Below, piece after piece: positions 18,108 to 25,887 of a DNA stretch of 64,000 nt. Below the pieces are notes generated by a model that did not search any database, had not been told where the DNA came from, and was given only the letters and a program-made list of their open reading frames with translations. The translations under genes and the position numbers were made by a program. Source of the stretch: Streptomyces spinosus (lineage in GTDB: Bacteria > Actinomycetota > Actinomycetes > Streptomycetales > Streptomycetaceae); contig NZ_JAINRC010000002.1 of assembly GCF_020400655.1 (NCBI RefSeq), positions 590,010-654,009 on the forward strand. Direction: 5' to 3'. Each line of letters starts with the position of its first letter. Position 1 is the first letter of the stretch.

Positions 18108-18624
18108 GTGATGTACGTCACGGTCAAATGGGTGACCGAGGACGTACGTTCTACTCGCCCGGCCATCTGACGGGGCGTCGGCCCCGATCCGGACGTACGC
18201 CCCAAGGGTGATGGACGGCACTTACCAGGCTCTTGCGTCTCTTGGCACCCCTCGTGCCAAAATAGGACAAGGAGTCCGGGGAGGACTCCTTCCGTCCAAC
18301 TGTGCTCCATGATGGGCGGATTCTCCGCATTGCACGCTTTGGGGGGTCTGGTGACCTCTGATCGTCCTGTGACTGATCGTCACAGTGGCGTGACTGTCCG
18401 CTATGGCATGGTCCATCGGCTTCCGTCGCTGATGAACACCTGGGAGGGCAATTCCATCGGTTTGGCCGACGCGGCTGGACAGATGGTGTAGTTGTAGTGC
18501 CGAGGACAAGCCGTTCGTCCTATAACCGACTCGACTCGCGTCCGCCATTTCGGGCAACGCGGGTCAAGGTGCAGAATTTAGAGGAAAGAACCGAGAAGGT
18601 TCGGTTCTCCCGAGGAGGCCGCTC
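18108..18624 (+). promoter_or_regulatory. Upstream region of bldC
   Basis: A 517-base gene-free region. It holds an inverted repeat TTGGCAC-N5-GTGCCAA at 18242-18260 and a hairpin aaggagtcc/ggactcctt at 18269-18291, the latter a possible terminator of the preceding gene. The final 100 bases are AT-richer and should contain the bldC promoter. The bldC ribosome site (CGAGGAGG) is at about 18611-18618. No open frame here looks like a gene. Confidence 0.55.
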
Positions 18625-18831
18625 ATGACCGCTCGCACCCCTGATGCCGAGCCGCTGCTGACCCCGGCTGAGGTCGCCACGATGTTCCGCGTCGACCCCA
18701 AGACGGTCACGCGGTGGGCGAAGGCCGGCAAGCTCACGTCCATCCGTACGCTCGGCGGGCACCGCCGTTACCGCGAGGCCGAGGTCCGCGCTCTGCTCGC
18801 GGGCATCCCGCAGCAGCGCAGCGAGGCCTGA
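18625..18831 (+). CDS. bldC: Developmental regulator BldC
   Basis: A 68-residue MerR-like DNA-binding protein made of little more than the winged helix-turn-helix. LLTPAEVATMFRVDPKTVTRWAKAGKL (about 11-37) is the helix-turn-helix, and SIRTLGGHRRYREAEVRALL is the wing and last helix. It lacks the effector domain of MerR proteins and is known to bind direct repeats by head-to-tail oligomerisation. BldC holds the vegetative programme in place and controls entry into aerial development. The small size and sequence are diagnostic. A strong terminator with a T run follows. Confidence 0.98.
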   Translation: MTARTPDAEPLLTPAEVATMFRVDPKTVTRWAKAGKLTSIRTLGGHRRYREAEVRALLAGIPQQRSEA

Positions 18832-18980
18832 ACAACTCCATAACCGGGCAAGACGGTCGGTTCCCCCAACCGGCCGAGGCGCTCGGAACCCTGGCTCCAA
18901 GCGACGCGGGACCTGCCCCAACAGGACCCTCGCCCAGGCCGAAGAGAACGTCATAGGCAAGCGACACAGGGTGCGTCGTC

Positions 18981-19020
18981 GATCGCGCTGGACTCCGCCG
19001 GGTCCAGCGCGATCTTTTTT
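18981..19020 (+). terminator. bldC terminator
   Basis: A 12-bp stem gatcgcgctgga/tccagcgcgatc is followed by TTTTTT. It is one of the few classic intrinsic terminators in the window. Confidence 0.9.
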
Positions 19021-19308
19021 GTGCGCAGGTCCGGGGGTGTGTGCGGCGCTTGTGAGCGTCCTTGTCGGAGTCTGGGGAGGGGTGTCGGAACGGCTGTGTG
19101 CGACCCCTGAGGGGGGTGCAATTGCACATATTAAATTGACCCGTTGTATGAGGGGGGTAAGTACCGCCGTTTCAAAAACTCATGCGGTGACTCCCGTCAC
19201 ACGCCCGGACGCTTGTTGCCCGCGGCCCGCATGCGTTAGAGGAGCGTCCGTGCGGGGTGCGCGGCCCCAGACTCCCACGCCTGTACGGAGGTTGGGGCCG
19301 GCGGGGGG
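19021..19308. other. Gene-free region with an AT-rich core after bldC
   Basis: The stretch around 19110-19165 is unusually AT-rich and contains the palindrome TGCAATTGCA. TTGACC at 19136-19141 and TAAGTA at 19158-19163 are 16 bases apart and could form a rightward promoter. No gene follows. A hairpin with arms GGCCCCA/TTGGGGCC lies at about 19262-19299. A small RNA is possible but unproven. Confidence 0.35.
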
Positions 19309-19503
19309 TCAGACGCGACGGGAGGCCTCGTCGCCCTCGGGGGCCTCCTGCCCGGCCTCCCGGGCCTGCGGGGCGCCGTCCATCGCCAGCCGCAGCAGGC
19401 GGTGGCAGATCGGACAGTGACGGGTGAGGTGCCGGTAGGACGAGGCGGCCGACAGATGCGCCCTCAGGAGCGCCCGCGTCTCGTGCCTGACCGACGCCGC
19501 CAT
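19309..19503 (-). CDS. Small Streptomyces protein, DUF6274-like
   Basis: A 64-residue protein starting at the ATG whose ribosome site is GGAGG (reading leftward). The centre has RHETRALLRAHLSAASSYRHLTRHCPICHRLL, with a CxxC pair and several histidines that could hold a metal. The C-terminal tail is acidic and variable. Small proteins of this type are found beside bldC in other Streptomyces, and I believe they are annotated DUF6274 (recall). No function is known. Confidence 0.65.
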   Translation of the reverse strand: MAASVRHETRALLRAHLSAASSYRHLTRHCPICHRLLRLAMDGAPQAREAGQEAPEGDEASRRV

Positions 19504-19708
19504 ACGCCACCTCCGGGGCCGTGCAGAGGGAACGAGCCCTGCTCCCTGAGTACCGGCGGAATGTGACGCCGTCAAGACGGCGCGGGCTACGCCGGTTCGG
19601 CCGGTCCGCGGGGTGCCGTCGCCCGGGAGCCGCCTCCAGCCCCCCGACGACCCTCCCGGGCCTCGTCCTCGGCCACCGGACGGGCCGGTTCCCCTGACGG
19701 CGACACGA

Positions 19709-19744
19709 CCGAGGCCCGCTCTCCCGTCGGGGCGCGGGCCTCGG
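19709..19744 (-). terminator. Hairpin 2 downstream of tRNA-Asp
   Basis: An 11-bp stem ccgaggcccgc/gcgggcctcgg. Its left arm and the following ctctccc are repeated in the neighbouring hairpin at 19763-19795. Confidence 0.5.
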
Positions 19745-19762
19745 ACCGGCTCGGGCATGACT

Positions 19763-19795
19763 GAGGCCCGCTCTCCCTTGCGGGAGGCGGGCCTC
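19763..19795 (-). terminator. Hairpin 1 downstream of tRNA-Asp copy 1
   Basis: A 9-bp stem gaggcccgc/gcgggcctc with an inner ctccc/gggag pair lies 11 bases beyond the tRNA 3' end. It is the likely terminator. Confidence 0.65.
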
Positions 19796-19805
19796 GTCGT
19801 TCGTG

Positions 19806-19880
19806 CGGTCCTGACGGGATTTGAACCCGCGGCCTCCACCTTGACAGGGTGGCGAGCACTCCAAACTGCTCCACAGGACC
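19806..19880 (-). tRNA. tRNA-Asp (anticodon GUC), copy 1
   Basis: A 75-base cloverleaf with acceptor GGTCCTG/CAGGACC, discriminator G and anticodon loop CTGTCAA. It is identical to the copy at 25624-25698. A -10-like TACAGT lies at 19922-19927 on the minus strand. Confidence 0.94.
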
Positions 19881-19974
19881 TTGCTCGCGGCGCTTTTTCC
19901 TGCGTTGCGCTGCGAGAAGAGACTGTACAGGAGGGTGAGGCCCCTGGTCGAACTCACCCTCCGTGCGAGAGCGG

Positions 19975-22900
19975 TTACGGGACGGCCGCGTCGATCGCCT
20001 TGACGATCCGCTTGTCGGAGACGGGGTACGCCGTGCCCAGCGCGTGGGCGAAGTAGCTGACCCGCAGCTCCTCCAGCATCCAGCGGATGTCCAGCACGTC
20101 GGCCGGCACCGGGCGCCCCTTGGGGAGCTGTTCCAGGAGCCAGGCGTACTCGTCCTGCATCTCGTGGACCTTCTCCATGCGCGTGGTGTCCCGTTGGACG
20201 TTCGTCGGCATCTGCTGCAGGCGCCGGTCCGCGGCCACCAGGTAGCGCATCAGGTCCGGCAGGCGCCGTATGCCCGCCCAGGTGACGAAACCGGGCTTCA
20301 CGAGGGCGTCCAGCTGCTTGCGGACGTCCGTCAGGTTCGCGAGCAGCGCCGGGCTGCTCACGGCCTTCAGGCGGCGCTCACAGGCCTGCCAGGCGGCGAG
20401 GACCTGCTGCACCTGGGCGACCGTACGGACGGTGGTGTCCACGATCTCCGCGCGCACCTTGTCGTACAGCTTCCGGTACGACTCCTCGTCCCACGCCGGC
20501 CCTCCGAAGTCCGCGATCAGCTTGTCCGCCGCGGCCATCGCGCAGTCGTCGAACAGGGCCTGGATCGAGCCGTGGGGATTGGCCGAGAGGGCGAGTTTCT
20601 GGGCGTTCGTCAGCTTCTCGGACGCGAACTTCGCCGGGTTCACCGGGATGTTGCGCAGGATCAGCCGGCGGGTGCCCTTCCACATGGCCTCCGCCTGCTC
20701 CGCCTCCGTGTCGAAGAGGCGGACGGAGACCGTGTCGCCGTCGTCCACCAGCGCCGGGTACGCCTTGACCGGCTGGCCGGCCCGGCGTGTCTCGAAGACA
20801 CGGGTGAGGGTGCCGATCGTCCAGTCCGTCAGGCCCTTGCGCTCCAGGGACTCCCCGCCCTCGCGGGACGCGGTCGCCGCCGCGGCCTGCGACAGGGCCT
20901 GGCGTGCCTTCGGCTTCAGCCGGAGCTTCAGCGCCTCCAGGTCCTTGTCCTCGGCCAGCTTCCGGCGCCGCTCGTCGACGATCCGGAACGTGATCTTCAG
21001 ATGGTCGGGAACCTTGGCCCAGTCGAAGTCCTCCGCCTCGAACGGAACGCCGACCATCCGCTTCAGCTCGCGCGCCATCGTGACGGTCAGCGGCTCCTGG
21101 AGGGGCACCGCCTTCTCCAGGAACGCCTTCGCGTAGTTCGGCGCCGGTACGTAGTTGCGGCGGATCGGCTTCGGCAGGGAGCGGATCAGCTCCGTCACCA
21201 CCTCCTCGCGCAGGCCCGGGATCTGCCAGTCGAAGCCCTCGTCCGTGACCTGGTTGAGGACCTGGAGCGGGATGTGGACCGTCACGCCGTCGGCGTCCGC
21301 ACCCGGCTCGAACTGGTACGTCACCCGGAACTTGAGCTGCCCCTGCCGCCAGGTGTCGGGATAGTCGGCCTTGGTGACCGCCTCCGCCGACTCCCGGATG
21401 AGCATCTCCCGCTCGAAGTCCAGGAAGTCCGGCTGCTCGTGCCGCTTCCGCTTCCACCAGGAGTCGAAGTGGGCGCCCGAGACGACGTGTTCGGGCACCC
21501 GCTGGTCGTAGAAGTCGAAGAGCGTGTCGTCGTCGACCACGATGTCCCGGCGCCGGGCGCGGTGCTCCAGCTCCTCGACCTCGCTGAGCAGCTTGCGGTT
21601 GTCGGCGAAGAACTTGTGGTGCGTACGCCAGTCGCCCTCGACGAGCGCGTTGCGGATGAACAGCTCGCGGGAGACCTCGGGGTCGATCCGGCCGTAGTTC
21701 ACCTTCCGCTGGGCGACGATCGGCACGCCGTACAGCGTGACCTTCTCGTACGCCATCACGGCCGCCTGGTCCTTCTCCCAGTGCGGTTCGCTGTAGGTCC
21801 GCTTGAGCAGGTGCCCGGCCAGCGGCTCGACCCACTCCGGCTCGATCCTGGCGTTGACCCGCGCCCAGAGGCGGCTCGTCTCCACCAGTTCGGCCGACAT
21901 CACGAACTTCGGCTGCTTCCTGAACAGCGCCGAGCCCGGGAAGATCGCGAACTTGGCGTTCCGGGCGCCCAGGTACTCGTTCTTGTTGCCGTCCTTCACG
22001 TCCTTCATCCCGATGTGGGAGAGGAGGCCGGCGAGGAGGGAGACGTGGATGCGGTCGGCGGGGGCCTCGTCGTCGTTGAGGTGGATGCCCATCTGCTTGG
22101 CGACCGTGCGCAGCTGGGTGTAGATGTCCTGCCATTCGCGGATGCGCAGGAAGTTCAGGTACTCCTGCTTGCACATCCGGCGGAAGGACGACGAGCCGCG
22201 CTCGCGCTGCTGCTCGCGGACGTACCGCCACAGGTTGAGATAGGCGAGGAAGTCGCTGGTCTCGTCCTTGAAGCGGGCGTGCTGCTGGTCGGCCTGGGTC
22301 TGCTTCTCGGCCGGGCGCTCGCGCGGGTCCTGGATGGACAGCGCGGCGGCGATCACCATGACCTCGCGGACGCAGCCGTTCTTGTCGGCCTCCAGGACCA
22401 TCCGGGCCAGACGGGGGTCGACGGGCAGCTGGGCCAGCTTGCGGCCGGTGTCGGTGAGCCGCTTGCGGGGGTCCTTCTGCGCCGGGTCCAGCGCGCCCAG
22501 CTCCTGGAGGAGCTGCACGCCGTCGCGGATGTTGCGGTGGTCCGGCGGGTCGATGAAGGGGAACTTCTCGATGTCGCCGAGGCCGGCCGCGGTCATCTGG
22601 AGGATGACGGAGGCCAGGTTCGTCCGCAGGATCTCCGCGTCCGTGAACTCCGGGCGGGCGAGGAAGTCGTCCTCGGAGTACAGGCGGATGCAGATGCCGT
22701 CGGACGTACGGCCGCAGCGGCCCTTGCGCTGGTTGGCGCTGGCCTGGCTGACCGGTTCGATGGGCAGCCGCTGGACCTTGGTGCGGTGGCTGTAGCGGCT
22801 GATCCTGGCGAAGCCGGGGTCGATGACGTACTTGATGCCCGGCACGGTCAGGGAGGTCTCGGCGACGTTGGTCGCCAGAACGATCCTGCGTCCGGTGTGC

Positions 22901-23919
22901 GGCTGGAAGACCCGGTGCTGCTCGGCGTGCGAGAGCCGGGCGTACAGGGGCAGCACCTCGGTGAAGCGGTACTTCCTCTTCTCCAGCGCGTCCGCGGTGT
23001 CCCGGATCTCCCGTTCGCCGGAGAGGAAGACGAGGATGTCGCCCGGACCCTCGGCCTGGAGTTCCTCGACGGCGTCGCAGATGGCGGTGATCTGGTCCCG
23101 GTCGGCGTCGTCCGTGTCCTCTTCGAGGAGCGGCCGGTAGCGCACCTCCACGGGATACGTCCGTCCGCTGACCTCGATGATCGGGGCGTCGCCGAAGTGC
23201 CGGGAGAACCGCTCCGGGTCGATGGTCGCCGAGGTGATGACGACCTTCAGGTCGGGCCGCTTCGGCAGCAGCTGGGCGAGGTAGCCCAGCAGGAAGTCGA
23301 TGTTGAGGGACCGCTCGTGGGCCTCGTCGATGATGATCGTGTCGTAGGCGCGCAGCTCGCGGTCGGTCTGGATCTCGGCGAGCAGGATGCCGTCCGTCAT
23401 CAGCTTGATGAAGGTGGCGTCCGGGTTCACCTGGTCGGTGAACCGGACCTTCCAGCCGACGGACTCGCCGAGGGGCGTCCTCAGCTCCTCCGCGACCCGT
23501 TCGGCGACGGTCCGGGCGGCGATCCGGCGGGGCTGGGTGTGCCCGATCATGCCGCGCACGCCCCGGCCCAGCTCCAGGCAGATCTTCGGGATCTGGGTGG
23601 TCTTCCCGGAACCGGTCTCACCGGCCACGATGACGACCTGGTGATCGCGGATGGCGGCCGCGATGTCGTCCTTCTTCTGGCTGACCGGCAGCTGCTCGGG
23701 GTAGGTGACGGCCGGCACGCGTGAGCGCCGCTCGGCCATCCGGGCCTCGGCCTTGCCGATCTCGCCGTCGATCTCGGCGAGGACGGCGGCACGGGCCTCC
23801 GGCTTACGGATCTTGCGTGCGCCCTCCAGCCGCCGGCCGATCCGGTGCGCGTCGCGCAGCGACAGCTCGGTCAGGCGGGGTGCGAGGGTGCCGAGGGCGG
23901 GGGCGGGATGCGTAGACAT
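19975..23919 (-). CDS. hrpA: ATP-dependent RNA helicase HrpA
   Basis: A 1314-residue DEAH-box helicase, close to the usual HrpA length. In order it has Walker A GETGSGKTTQIPK (about residue 95), the DEAH motif IIIDEAHERSLN, SATIDPERFSRHFG, VFLSGEREIRDTAD and QRKGRCGRTSDG. The HA2 and OB-fold region follows (about 480-650). The long C-terminal DUF3418 region then occupies roughly the last 600 residues. HrpA acts on mRNA and has been linked to rescue of collided ribosomes in E. coli. It is a single-gene unit, divergent from the membrane protein gene at 24007, with tRNA-Asp downstream. Confidence 0.96.
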   Translation of the reverse strand: MSTHPAPALGTLAPRLTELSLRDAHRIGRRLEGARKIRKPEARAAVLAEIDGEIGKAEARMAERRSRVPAVTYPEQLPVSQKKDDIAAAIRDHQVVIVAGETGSGKTTQIPKICLELGRGVRGMIGHTQPRRIAARTVAERVAEELRTPLGESVGWKVRFTDQVNPDATFIKLMTDGILLAEIQTDRELRAYDTIIIDEAHERSLNIDFLLGYLAQLLPKRPDLKVVITSATIDPERFSRHFGDAPIIEVSGRTYPVEVRYRPLLEEDTDDADRDQITAICDAVEELQAEGPGDILVFLSGEREIRDTADALEKRKYRFTEVLPLYARLSHAEQHRVFQPHTGRRIVLATNVAETSLTVPGIKYVIDPGFARISRYSHRTKVQRLPIEPVSQASANQRKGRCGRTSDGICIRLYSEDDFLARPEFTDAEILRTNLASVILQMTAAGLGDIEKFPFIDPPDHRNIRDGVQLLQELGALDPAQKDPRKRLTDTGRKLAQLPVDPRLARMVLEADKNGCVREVMVIAAALSIQDPRERPAEKQTQADQQHARFKDETSDFLAYLNLWRYVREQQRERGSSSFRRMCKQEYLNFLRIREWQDIYTQLRTVAKQMGIHLNDDEAPADRIHVSLLAGLLSHIGMKDVKDGNKNEYLGARNAKFAIFPGSALFRKQPKFVMSAELVETSRLWARVNARIEPEWVEPLAGHLLKRTYSEPHWEKDQAAVMAYEKVTLYGVPIVAQRKVNYGRIDPEVSRELFIRNALVEGDWRTHHKFFADNRKLLSEVEELEHRARRRDIVVDDDTLFDFYDQRVPEHVVSGAHFDSWWKRKRHEQPDFLDFEREMLIRESAEAVTKADYPDTWRQGQLKFRVTYQFEPGADADGVTVHIPLQVLNQVTDEGFDWQIPGLREEVVTELIRSLPKPIRRNYVPAPNYAKAFLEKAVPLQEPLTVTMARELKRMVGVPFEAEDFDWAKVPDHLKITFRIVDERRRKLAEDKDLEALKLRLKPKARQALSQAAAATASREGGESLERKGLTDWTIGTLTRVFETRRAGQPVKAYPALVDDGDTVSVRLFDTEAEQAEAMWKGTRRLILRNIPVNPAKFASEKLTNAQKLALSANPHGSIQALFDDCAMAAADKLIADFGGPAWDEESYRKLYDKVRAEIVDTTVRTVAQVQQVLAAWQACERRLKAVSSPALLANLTDVRKQLDALVKPGFVTWAGIRRLPDLMRYLVAADRRLQQMPTNVQRDTTRMEKVHEMQDEYAWLLEQLPKGRPVPADVLDIRWMLEELRVSYFAHALGTAYPVSDKRIVKAIDAAVP

Positions 23920-24006
23920 ACGCGGTCCAGGATCTCACCTGGGCCGAAAAACAGGCGAACGATTTGACCGGAGCGGTATGTCACGGCATGACCTAGCGTG
24001 GTCGAT

Positions 24007-25065
24007 ATGCCTGATTCCCCTCACGGAGACCACGGCCGCCCCCCGACCCGCGCGGAGCGCTGGGCGGCGTTCAAGGCATCCCCCTTCCTCCCCGCCACGG
24101 TCCTGCTCCTGATCATCTCCGTCGCGGCCGGCTTCTTCGCCGGGTCCTACACGTACGCCATGGCGAACCCGACCCCGCACAGCATCCCCACGGCGGTGAC
24201 GGGCGCCTACGACCAGCCCGCGGCCCGCCGGTTCGTCGACGGCATGGAGAAGGCGCTCGGCGCCTCTCTGAAGCTGCGGCCGTACGACAACCGGCAGGAC
24301 GCGGTACGTGCGGTGGACCAGCAGGAGGTCTTCGCGGTGGTCGACGCGCCCGCCGGCGGCCGGACGATCACCCTCGACGTGTCGGGGGCCTCCGGCGCGA
24401 CGGTGGCGCAGGTACTGGGGGAGACGGCGTTGAAGGTCGGCAAGGCCACCGGCACCACCGTGGTGCTGCACGACCTGAAACCGTTGCAGAGGGGCGACCC
24501 GAGGGGACTGGCCATCTTCTACATCTCCCTGGCCGCCGTGATCATCGGTTTCGTCGGCGCCATCCAGCTCAGCGTGCACGCGTCGGCGCTGAACCCGCTG
24601 GAGCGGATCTGCTTCACCGTCGCCTACGCCGTGCTCGGCGGGTTCACGATCGCCGCGGTGGTGGACTGGCTGCTGGGGGCGGTGCGGCTGCCGTTCGTGG
24701 AGTCCTGGGCGATCCTCACCTTCACGATGTTCACCTCGGGCATGGTCTTCACGATGTTCAACACCTTGTTCGGACGCTGGGCCATGCTGCCGACGTGGGG
24801 GCTGATGGTGCTGCTGGGCAACCCGTCGTCCGGCGGTGCCGTCTCCTGGCCCCTGCTGCCGTCCGTGCTGGGGACCGTCGGCCGCTGGCTGCCGCCGGGT
24901 GCCTCGGTGAACGCCCAGCACACGGCGGTGTACTTCCGCGGGCACCAGCACGCGTTCCCGTTCCTCGTGCTGGCGGGCTGGGCGGTCGTCTCCTGCGCGG
25001 TCTTCCTGATCTGGCGGCACCGCCATCCGGGCGGCAGACCGAGACAGCCGGCCCACGCGGCCTAG
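24007..25065 (+). CDS. Integral membrane protein, ABC-2/YhgE-like
   Basis: A 352-residue membrane protein. A cytoplasmic head of about 30 residues leads to one transmembrane helix (PATVLLLIISVAAGFFAG, about 30-47). An external domain of about 115 residues follows, and then about five helices from residue 170 to 340. This one-plus-five layout with a large loop is that of ABC-2/YhgE-Pip permeases, but no ATPase gene is adjacent. The start is taken as ATG at 24007. A GTG at 23998 is possible, and neither has a clear ribosome site. Its stop codon overlaps that of the convergent small membrane protein. Confidence 0.75.
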   Translation: MPDSPHGDHGRPPTRAERWAAFKASPFLPATVLLLIISVAAGFFAGSYTYAMANPTPHSIPTAVTGAYDQPAARRFVDGMEKALGASLKLRPYDNRQDAVRAVDQQEVFAVVDAPAGGRTITLDVSGASGATVAQVLGETALKVGKATGTTVVLHDLKPLQRGDPRGLAIFYISLAAVIIGFVGAIQLSVHASALNPLERICFTVAYAVLGGFTIAAVVDWLLGAVRLPFVESWAILTFTMFTSGMVFTMFNTLFGRWAMLPTWGLMVLLGNPSSGGAVSWPLLPSVLGTVGRWLPPGASVNAQHTAVYFRGHQHAFPFLVLAGWAVVSCAVFLIWRHRHPGGRPRQPAHAA

Positions 25066-25379
25066 GGGATGCGCTGGGCGGGCGGGGCCGGCGGGTCCTC
25101 GGTGTGCCGGCGGGCCGGGCCGTCCCCGAGGGCGATCGACCTCGCGGTGTTGGAGACGGCCTTGATGCCCAGGTAGGCGGTGGTCGTGCCGCTGACGGCG
25201 GTGAACGCGGCGGTGAGGATGCCGACGATCACCGCCTTGTCCCCGTCGAGCCGCCACACACCGAAGACGGCGACCGCGGCGATCGCCAGATTGCTGACGA
25301 CGACCGCGAGCAGCCCGTACCGGGCCCGGTCCTTCTCCAGCTCGGTGTCCTGCACGACTCTGCCCTGGTCCCGGCCCAT
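25062..25379 (-). CDS. Small two-helix membrane protein of unknown function
   Basis: A 105-residue protein starting at the ATG at 25379, preceded (leftward) by GGGGGAG. A charged N-terminal region (QDTELEKDRARY) is followed by two transmembrane helices, LLAVVVSNLAIAAVAVFGVW (about 25-44) and AVIVGILTAAFTAVSGTTTA (about 52-71), and then a polar tail ending in PPAPPAQRIP. It looks like a small holin-like or accessory membrane protein. I do not recognise the family. The gene converges on the YhgE-like gene with overlapping stops. Confidence 0.65.
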   Translation of the reverse strand: MGRDQGRVVQDTELEKDRARYGLLAVVVSNLAIAAVAVFGVWRLDGDKAVIVGILTAAFTAVSGTTTAYLGIKAVSNTARSIALGDGPARRHTEDPPAPPAQRIP

Positions 25380-25471
25380 GTCTCCCCCGCCCCCCGCGCA
25401 CCACACGCGATCAGCGCTGAACGTAGCGCCGACCGGGAGCGGTGCCAAGCGACCTGGATCCGCCAAATGAA

Positions 25472-25504
25472 AAGCCCCTCTCTGCTAGCTACAGAGAGGG
25501 GCTT
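25472..25504 (-). terminator. Terminator of the tRNA-Glu/Asp/Phe operon
   Basis: A perfect 13-bp stem aagcccctctctg/cagagaggggctt has a 7-base loop. Read leftward it is followed by TTTTCATTT. Confidence 0.88.
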
Positions 25505-25525
25505 ACACCCTGGAGAGGGCGGCGG

Positions 25526-25599
25526 TGGCTGGGGCCGGGGTCGAACCGGCGACCTTCCGCTTTTCAGGCGGACGCTCGTACCAACTGAGCTACCCAGCC
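25526..25599 (-). tRNA. tRNA-Phe (anticodon GAA)
   Basis: A 74-base cloverleaf with acceptor GGCTGGG/CCCAGCC, discriminator A and anticodon loop CTGAAAA. It is the last gene of a three-tRNA transcript, with the parS palindrome between it and tRNA-Asp. Confidence 0.95.
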
Positions 25600-25601
25600 A
25601 C

Positions 25602-25621
25602 GGTGTTTCACGTGAAACACC
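25602..25621. promoter_or_regulatory. parS site (ParB-binding centromere sequence)
   Basis: A perfect 20-bp palindrome whose central 16 bases are TGTTTCACGTGAAACA, the exact parS consensus bound by chromosomal ParB in Streptomyces and Bacillus. It lies in the short spacer between tRNA-Phe and tRNA-Asp. Streptomyces parS sites cluster near the origin, so this site suggests the locus lies within or near the origin-proximal ParB loading region. Confidence 0.93.
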
Positions 25622-25623
25622 AG

Positions 25624-25698
25624 CGGTCCTGACGGGATTTGAACCCGCGGCCTCCACCTTGACAGGGTGGCGAGCACTCCAAACTGCTCCACAGGACC
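25624..25698 (-). tRNA. tRNA-Asp (anticodon GUC), copy 2
   Basis: A 75-base cloverleaf identical to the copy at 19806-19880. It is the middle gene of the Glu-Asp-Phe tRNA unit. Its 3' end is only three bases from the parS palindrome. Confidence 0.95.
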
Positions 25699-25734
25699 AA
25701 GCTTGCGTGCAACAGTGTCGCACACGGTATTGCG

Positions 25735-25807
25735 TGCCCCCAACGGGATTCGAACCCGTGCTACCGCCTTGAAAGGGCGGCGTCCTAGGCCGCTAGACGA
25801 TGAGGGC
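25735..25807 (-). tRNA. tRNA-Glu (anticodon UUC)
   Basis: A 73-base cloverleaf with acceptor GCCCTCA/TGGGGGC (one U-G pair), discriminator A and anticodon loop CTTTCAA. It is the first gene of the Glu-Asp-Phe unit. Confidence 0.94.
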
Positions 25808-25851
25808 TATCGGCCCGCCTGGGCGCTTCTCAGCGCGTCGGGGACGTGAGA

Positions 25852-25881
25852 AGCATATGGGATGGCGAGGGGTATCGCCAA
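25852..25881 (-). promoter_or_regulatory. Promoter of the tRNA-Glu/Asp/Phe operon
   Basis: On the minus strand, TTGGCG (25876-25881) and TATGCT (25852-25857) are 18 bases apart and about 45 bases upstream of tRNA-Glu. This is a good match to a housekeeping promoter. Confidence 0.6.
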
Positions 25882-25887
25882 AACGGT

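Noticed and set aside
19963..23724. A 1253-codon plus-strand frame across hrpA
   Set aside because: It is a shadow of hrpA. The minus frame has all DEAH-helicase motifs in order.
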